Shown here in pieces: positions 5,727 through 10,312 of a stretch of DNA of 10,312 nt. Positions within the stretch are counted from its first letter, which is position 1. Every line of letters begins with the position of its first letter. Below the pieces are notes generated by a model. It was not told the origin of the DNA. It searched no databases and was given only the letters and a program-made list of their open reading frames with translations. A program made the translations under genes and the position numbers. The stretch is taken from the NCBI GenBank assembly GCA_945861915.1, contig CAMAWK010000076.1, positions 1 through 10,312 of the forward strand, read 5' to 3'. Source of the DNA: Flavobacterium psychrophilum (GTDB lineage Bacteria; Bacteroidota; Bacteroidia; Flavobacteriales; Flavobacteriaceae).

Positions 5727-8636
5727 TTATCTCAAAAACGACTTCAAAACCGTCACCGGATGCAATGCTTTTCTATTGGTTCCATCCCCTATTTGATGAC
5801 GACAACTCGTCCCTGCAGCTACAATAACTGTTTCCCTTTCGGTAGAACGAATTTTAGGAAAAAGCGTATCTTCGCCCATTTGCATACTAATATCATAATG
5901 TTCTTTTTCATACCCAAAAGAGCCTGCCATCCCGCAACATCCTGAATTATAAATAGTCACATTCGTGTTTTTTGGCAAATTCAACATAGTAAAAGTGGCT
6001 TCCATAGAACTCAAAGCTTTTTGATGACAATGCCCATGAATTTTAATGTTTTTGGTATCCTCCGAAAATTGATTCGAGAGAATTGTTCCTTTTTCTATTT
6101 CTATCTTAAAAAACTCCTCTATTGTAAAAGCGTTTTTAACTATTTTTTTGGCAGTTTCTTTGTCGGTAGCTAATCGTAGATATTCGTCTCTAAAGGTTAA
6201 AATTGCCGAAGGTTCGATGCCAATTAATGGTGCGTTTTCTGAAATTAAATCCTTAAAAATAGCCAGATTTTTATTGGCAACAGCCTGAGCTTCTTCGAGA
6301 AATCCTTTAGAAATAAAGGCTCTTCCGCTTTCCTCGTGATCGATTACAAGAACTTCATAGCCTAATTTGGTAAGCAATTCAAAAGTGTCAATTCCCACAG
6401 AAACATCATAATAATTGGTAAATTCATCACAAAACAAATAGACTTTTCTAGTATTATTTTTATTGGAATTGAAATTGCCATTGCTTTTTAGCCATTTTCT
6501 AAAAGTCGTTTTTGCCAACAAAGGAACTTCTCTTTCGGGAGCAATTCCCATACTTTTTTTAACCAATGATTGATTCAGAATAAAATTAGTCAAGCTTGGA
6601 AAAATACTTCCTAGTTGATTCAATTTTGCGTTATTGGCGAAAATTTTATTCCGAAGTGAAAATCCATTCTTTTTTTGATATTGATATAAAAATTCCGATT
6701 TTAAAGCGGAAACATCCACATTACTAGGACATTCGCTTGCACAAGCTTTGCAACTAACACATAAATCAAACACCTCATATAACTCTTGATGATTGAATTT
6801 GTTTTCTTTATCGGAATGGGTCAAATAATCCCGTAAGGCGTTGGCTCTTGCTCTGGTAGTGTCTTTTTCATTTTTTGTGGCGCGATAACTCGGACACATC
6901 GTTCCGCCTGCCGAAGGTAATTTTCTACAATCGCCTGAACCGTTGCATTTTTCGGCAGCACGTAAAATCCCTAAACTATCCGAAAAATCCTGAATCGTTT
7001 GTATCTCCGGTTCTATTCGACCTGAAATTACCCGATGATTTTCGTCCATTTTGGGTGAATTAACAATTTTCCCTGGATTAAAAATGGCATTTGGGTCAAA
7101 AGCAACTTTTATTCTTTTTAATAATTCATAATTTTTTTCTCCAATCATAAACGGAATAAATTCCCCTCTTACAATTCCGTCTCCATGCTCACCGCTCAAA
7201 GAACCACGATATTTTTTGACCAAATGCGCCACTTCGGTAGCAATGGTTCGAAATAATTTTAAATCTTCTGTTTTCTTTAAATTCAAAACAGGACGTAAAT
7301 GCAATTCTCCTGCTCCAGCATGGGCATAATAAATGGCTTCTTGACCGTGCTTTTTCATCATGGCTGCAAACTCAGCAATATAATTGGGCAAATCACTCAA
7401 TTCAACAGCAGTATCTTCAATAGAATCGGCGGCTTTATTGTCGCCAACAATACTGCCTAAAAGTCCTAAACCTGCCTTTCGGAGTTCGATAATTTTGTCA
7501 ATATCCGCACTATATAATTTAATTAAAGCATAGCCAAAATTGTTTTTTTGTAAGTCTGCGATTAAAGCATTTGCTTGATTTTCGGCGTCTTCTTTAGAAT
7601 TGGAAGCGACTTCAAACATCATAATCGCTTTTGGATTCCCTTTGATAAAAAGTCGGTTTTTGGCTTGTTCCCGATTGTTTTTGGTACAATCCAGAATCGT
7701 GTCATCCATCATTTCACAAGTAAACAAATGATGTTTCATTGCCACCAAAACCGATTCTAAACTTTCTTGAATCGTATGATAATGCGCCACTACCATAATG
7801 TTATTTATTGGAGGCAAATCGTCTACTTTTAAAGTAATTTCGGTAGTGAAAGCGAGTGTTCCTTCGCTTCCGCACAATAATTTTCCAAGATTAATTGTAG
7901 GTTCACTTCCCGAAAACAAATCCGAATGTAACAACAAATCGACAGCATAACCTGTATTTCTTCGGTGTATTTCGGGTTTGGGAAATTGATTTACAATTTC
8001 GTTTTGAGTTTCTGCATTTGAAAGTTCCTCATAAATGGTTTTGTAAATCGTATTTTCTAAAGAGGTTCCTTTTGTCTTTTCGAGGAATTCCTGCGATGAA
8101 ATTTCATTAAAAACAACCTTTGAACCATCACTCAACAACGTTTTTATTTCTTGAATTTTATCTCTGGTCACCCCATAACGAATCGAGGTTGTTCCAGATG
8201 AATTATTGCCCACCATACCACCCATCATGCATCGATTTGAAGTAGAAGTATTGGGTCCGAAAAATAATCCATGGGGTTTTAGAAACAAATTCAACTCATC
8301 GCGAATTACTCCGGGTTGAACTGTAACTGTTTTATTGACAACATCAACCGAAATAATTTCAGTAAAATGTTTAGAAACATCAACAATAATTCCGCTTCCT
8401 ACGGTTTGTCCAGCAAGAGACGTTCCAGCAGTTCTGGGAGTTAGCGAAATTTTATTTGCATTGGCAAACTGAATTAGTTCAATTATATCTCGTTCTGTTT
8501 TGGGAACGGCAACAGCAATAGGTTTTATTTTATAGACCGATGCATCCGTAGAATAGATGGTTTTATGTAAATCGTCAAAAAGAAGAGAACCTTCTAAAGA
8601 CTTTGCTAATTGTTCTAATTGAATTTGGGTTGGCAT
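5727..8636 (-). CDS. FAD-linked oxidase / Fe-S oxidoreductase, YdiJ-like (D-2-hydroxyacid dehydrogenase type), 969 aa
   Basis: This large cytoplasmic flavoprotein probably oxidises a D-2-hydroxyacid (D-2-hydroxyglutarate, D-lactate or glycolate) and passes electrons through Fe-S centres to the respiratory chain. Numbered from the ATG at 8636: FAD_binding_4 domain (about 20-270) with RTAGTSLAGQ (68-77) and GPNTSTSNRCMMGGMVGNNS (127-146); FAD-oxidase C domain (about 275-525) with AHAGAGELHLRP and SGEHGDG, whose His439, His446 and Glu483 match the metal site of D-2-hydroxyglutarate and D-lactate dehydrogenases; ferredoxin-like segment with Cys564, 570, 581 and CxxCxxCxxxCP at 626-636; then a pair of CCG-type domains. 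The second CCG domain is complete (Cys870, Cys900-901, Cys945). The first has lost its cysteines (ESG for CCG at 769-771, EPSA for EPSC at 808-811). The combination resembles E. coli YdiJ, as I recall it, more than separate GlcD/GlcF subunits. A longer frame begins at the ATG at 8675, but an exact -7 box lies between the two ATGs, so the shorter start is chosen. The substrate is not determined by sequence alone. Confidence 0.92.
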   Translation of the reverse strand: MPTQIQLEQLAKSLEGSLLFDDLHKTIYSTDASVYKIKPIAVAVPKTERDIIELIQFANANKISLTPRTAGTSLAGQTVGSGIIVDVSKHFTEIISVDVVNKTVTVQPGVIRDELNLFLKPHGLFFGPNTSTSNRCMMGGMVGNNSSGTTSIRYGVTRDKIQEIKTLLSDGSKVVFNEISSQEFLEKTKGTSLENTIYKTIYEELSNAETQNEIVNQFPKPEIHRRNTGYAVDLLLHSDLFSGSEPTINLGKLLCGSEGTLAFTTEITLKVDDLPPINNIMVVAHYHTIQESLESVLVAMKHHLFTCEMMDDTILDCTKNNREQAKNRLFIKGNPKAIMMFEVASNSKEDAENQANALIADLQKNNFGYALIKLYSADIDKIIELRKAGLGLLGSIVGDNKAADSIEDTAVELSDLPNYIAEFAAMMKKHGQEAIYYAHAGAGELHLRPVLNLKKTEDLKLFRTIATEVAHLVKKYRGSLSGEHGDGIVRGEFIPFMIGEKNYELLKRIKVAFDPNAIFNPGKIVNSPKMDENHRVISGRIEPEIQTIQDFSDSLGILRAAEKCNGSGDCRKLPSAGGTMCPSYRATKNEKDTTRARANALRDYLTHSDKENKFNHQELYEVFDLCVSCKACASECPSNVDVSALKSEFLYQYQKKNGFSLRNKIFANNAKLNQLGSIFPSLTNFILNQSLVKKSMGIAPEREVPLLAKTTFRKWLKSNGNFNSNKNNTRKVYLFCDEFTNYYDVSVGIDTFELLTKLGYEVLVIDHEESGRAFISKGFLEEAQAVANKNLAIFKDLISENAPLIGIEPSAILTFRDEYLRLATDKETAKKIVKNAFTIEEFFKIEIEKGTILSNQFSEDTKNIKIHGHCHQKALSSMEATFTMLNLPKNTNVTIYNSGCCGMAGSFGYEKEHYDISMQMGEDTLFPKIRSTERETVIVAAGTSCRHQIGDGTNRKALHPVTVLKSFLR

Positions 8637-8655
8637 AAATAAAAAAGTATAACCA

Positions 8656-8663
8656 CAAATATA
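8656..8663 (-). promoter_or_regulatory. Candidate -7 box (TATATTTG) for the FAD/Fe-S gene
   Basis: The minus strand reads TATATTTG, an exact TAnnTTTG match, 19 bases before the ATG at 8636. Transcription would start near 8649 with a leader of about 13 bases. The -33 region has no clean TTG. The element decides the start codon: if used, the upstream ATG at 8675 would not be in the transcript. Confidence 0.4.
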
Positions 8664-8783
8664 AAAGATAGTCATTCGATTAAAACGAAATCGAAAAAAA
8701 AGTTTCTATTTATTTAGGAAAAACAATTTTTTTGAACAATTAATATTTCATTTGGAATGATTTTAGTATTGATAAGTCCGTTT

Positions 8784-8800
8784 ATAAATAAAATATTTAT
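8784..8800. repeat. AT-only perfect inverted repeat (7-base arms, 3-base spacer)
   Basis: ATAAATA and TATTTAT flank AAA. The palindrome ends at the first base of the putative -33 TTG of the GHL10 promoter, so it could be an operator. Chance is also likely, because the region is almost all A and T. Confidence 0.3.
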
Positions 8801-8833
8801 TGAAAAATACGCGTTATTAAAAAACTATTTTTG
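8800..8833 (+). promoter_or_regulatory. Candidate promoter for the GHL10 gene
   Basis: TTG (8800-8802) is followed after 23 bases by TATTTTTG (8826-8833), an exact match to TAnnTTTG. The spacing is at the long end of what is accepted for Bacteroidota promoters. Transcription would start near 8840 and leave a leader of about 19 bases before the ATG at 8859. Confidence 0.4.
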
Positions 8834-8858
8834 AATTCTTAATACTTTTATATTTATA

Positions 8859-10312
8859 ATGAAATCGAATACATTCAAATCAATTATTGTTCTGTTTATT
8901 TCCCTTTTTTGCTTATCAAGCCATGCACAAAAAAACAATCAACACCCTAAAACTGAATTCAGAGCCGTTTGGATTGCAACGGTCGTAAATATTGATTGGC
9001 CAAAAAACAGTACTGATTCTATAAAAAAACAAAAAGCAGACTTTTTAGAAATTCTTGATATTTACAAAAAACTGAATTACAATGCGGTAATTGTGCAAAT
9101 TCGGAGTGTTGGCGATGCATTTTACCCTACAAAATTAGCACCTTGGTCTCGATATTTGACAGGAAAAGAAGGGCAAGAACCCAAACCTTTTTATGACACT
9201 TTAGCTTGGATGATTTCGGAATCACATGCCAGAGGATTTGAATTTCATGCTTGGCTGAATCCCTACAGAGCTACTTTTGATACTAAAACAGAAATCTTAA
9301 GTGCTACTCACGACTATTTTAAACACCCAGAATGGATGATAAAATATGGCGAAGTTGGAAAAGAAAAATATTACTACAATCCGGGTTTGCCCGAAGTACA
9401 GTCGCATTTATTGACTATTGTTGAAGAAGTAGTGAGAAATTATGATATCGATGCCATTCACTTTGATGATTATTTTTATCCTTATAGAGTAAAGGGAATG
9501 GAATTTAATGACAAAGTTTCTTTTAAAAAATACGGCAAAGAACTATCAGTTGAAGATTGGCGTCGTTCTAATGTAAATACTTTTGTGAAAAACGTTTACA
9601 ACACCATAAAAAACAACAAACCTTGGGTGCAATTTGGCATCAGTCCGTTTGGTGTTTGGCGCAACAAATCAGTTGATCCAAAAGGCTCTGACACCCAAGC
9701 TGGGCAAACTAATTATGATGATTTATTTGCCGATCCGCTAGCTTGGATGGAAGGAAAATATATAGATTATATGCTTCCGCAATTGTACTGGAGTATTGAC
9801 CACAAAACAGCATCCTATTCAAAATTACTAAAATGGTGGTCCGAAAACACAACAAACACCAATCTTTATATCGGTAATAGTAGCTACAAAATAAATGCTG
9901 ATTCAGATAAAAAATGGAATGATTTAATGGAAATTCCAAACCAAATTGACTTAACTCGAACGTATAAAAACGTAAAAGGAAATGCTTATTTTAGTGCCAA
10001 ATCGCTCATAAATAAAAATACTGAAGTCACAAAAATTCTTCTTGAAAATCAATATAAATATCCCGCTTTACCGCCAGTAGTTCCTTTTGCAAAAAGAGTT
10101 GTAACAGACAAACCAACTGTACTTTCGGTAACCAAAGAAGAGATAAATTGTATTGTAACGGTTAAAGCTCCAACGGAAACAAAAGTAAGGTATGCGGTAA
10201 TTTATGGTTCACAAAACGGCAGTAAATTGAATACCGATGATGCTTGTCAAATCATTGACAAAATCGTTTTGGATGACAACCTAATTTGTATTCCTTTAGA
10301 AAAAATAAAAAA
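8859..10312 (+). CDS. Secreted GHL10 (DUF187) family glycosyl hydrolase-like protein, first 484 residues (cut by window edge)
   Basis: The frame starts at the ATG at 8859 and is still open at the right edge. A type I signal peptide (MKSNTFKSIIVLFISLFCLS, then SHA and cleavage before Gln24) sends it across the inner membrane. The GHL10 domain, a TIM barrel, spans about 33-400. It shows FRAVWIATVVNIDWP (34-48), YNAVIVQIRSVGDAFYP (74-90), FHAWLNPYRATF (129-140), NPGLPEVQ (174-181), DAIHFDDYFYPYR (198-210) with the acidic pair Asp203-Asp204 at the likely active site, FGISPFGVWR (259-268) and MLPQLYW (305-311). After about 420 a small beta domain seems to begin. The family includes E. coli DigH (YddW), which cuts peptidoglycan glycan strands lacking stem peptides, and B. 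subtilis YngK. Activity on wall or other polysaccharide in the periplasm or outside the cell is therefore inferred. Family members are often around 500 residues, so little may be missing. Confidence 0.93.
   Translation, partial: MKSNTFKSIIVLFISLFCLSSHAQKNNQHPKTEFRAVWIATVVNIDWPKNSTDSIKKQKADFLEILDIYKKLNYNAVIVQIRSVGDAFYPTKLAPWSRYLTGKEGQEPKPFYDTLAWMISESHARGFEFHAWLNPYRATFDTKTEILSATHDYFKHPEWMIKYGEVGKEKYYYNPGLPEVQSHLLTIVEEVVRNYDIDAIHFDDYFYPYRVKGMEFNDKVSFKKYGKELSVEDWRRSNVNTFVKNVYNTIKNNKPWVQFGISPFGVWRNKSVDPKGSDTQAGQTNYDDLFADPLAWMEGKYIDYMLPQLYWSIDHKTASYSKLLKWWSENTTNTNLYIGNSSYKINADSDKKWNDLMEIPNQIDLTRTYKNVKGNAYFSAKSLINKNTEVTKILLENQYKYPALPPVVPFAKRVVTDKPTVLSVTKEEINCIVTVKAPTETKVRYAVIYGSQNGSKLNTDDACQIIDKIVLDDNLICIPLEKIK

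Larger units (their letters stand above)
8637..8858. other. Divergent promoter region
   Basis: These 222 AT-rich bases separate the minus-strand FAD/Fe-S gene from the plus-strand GHL10 gene. The region holds a -7 box for each direction, at its two ends about 160 bases apart, and an AT-only palindrome at 8784-8800. I see no reading frame of note and no hairpin with a T tail. The wide spacing gives no sign that the two genes are co-regulated. Confidence 0.6.

Noticed and set aside
6710..6960. Altered Fe-S motifs as a sign of a pseudogene
   Set aside because: The frame is open over 969 codons, all FAD and metal-site motifs are kept, and related YdiJ-type proteins appear to share the same departures.
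5760..7760. Three short plus-strand open frames (about 61 residues each)
   Set aside because: They are shadows opposite conserved domains of the FAD/Fe-S enzyme.
9709..9939. Minus-strand open frame of 76 residues
   Set aside because: It is antisense to the GHL10 domain, which is clearly coding on the plus strand.

Overview
The window is low-GC, AT-rich bacterial DNA and looks like a member of the Bacteroidota, most likely a Flavobacterium or close relative. Three things point there. Several genes lie just downstream of a TAnnTTTG element, the -7 box of the Bacteroidota promoter. The starts lack Shine-Dalgarno sequences and have A/T-rich leaders. The protein families and motif variants are of types common in flavobacteria. 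I see no transposase, integrase, phage gene, tRNA, rRNA, CRISPR array or obvious boundary of transferred DNA; it reads as ordinary chromosomal housekeeping and transport genes.

Layout: five genes run on the minus strand and one diverges on the plus strand. From left to right they are: the N-terminal two thirds of the ATP-dependent protease Lon (cut by the left edge); a 180-base intergenic stretch holding lon promoter candidates; an unrecognised lipoprotein with a Gly/Asp-rich linker; an MFS transporter of the UMF1 (Atg22-like) family; an APC-superfamily amino acid permease of the cationic amino acid transporter type; a large FAD plus iron-sulfur oxidoreductase of the YdiJ / D-2-hydroxyacid dehydrogenase type; then a 222-base divergent promoter region; then a secreted glycosyl hydrolase-like protein of the GHL10 (DUF187) family, cut by the right edge near its C-terminus.

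In transcription order the permease, the UMF1 transporter and the lipoprotein are separated by only 20 and 30 bases and may share a transcript, although the lipoprotein also has its own -7 box. The FAD/Fe-S enzyme is upstream of the permease, with 88 bases between them that hold a promoter candidate, so it may be a separate unit. No shared pathway is evident; nutrient uptake (permease, UMF1), 2-hydroxyacid oxidation, cell-wall glycan processing and protein quality control are side by side.

I did not find a novel multi-gene system. The points most worth a second look are the cysteine pattern of the FAD/Fe-S protein, where one CCG domain has lost its cysteines and the first ferredoxin-like motif is altered; the unknown lipoprotein; and the two genes whose -7 boxes argue for shorter start sites than the longest reading frames.
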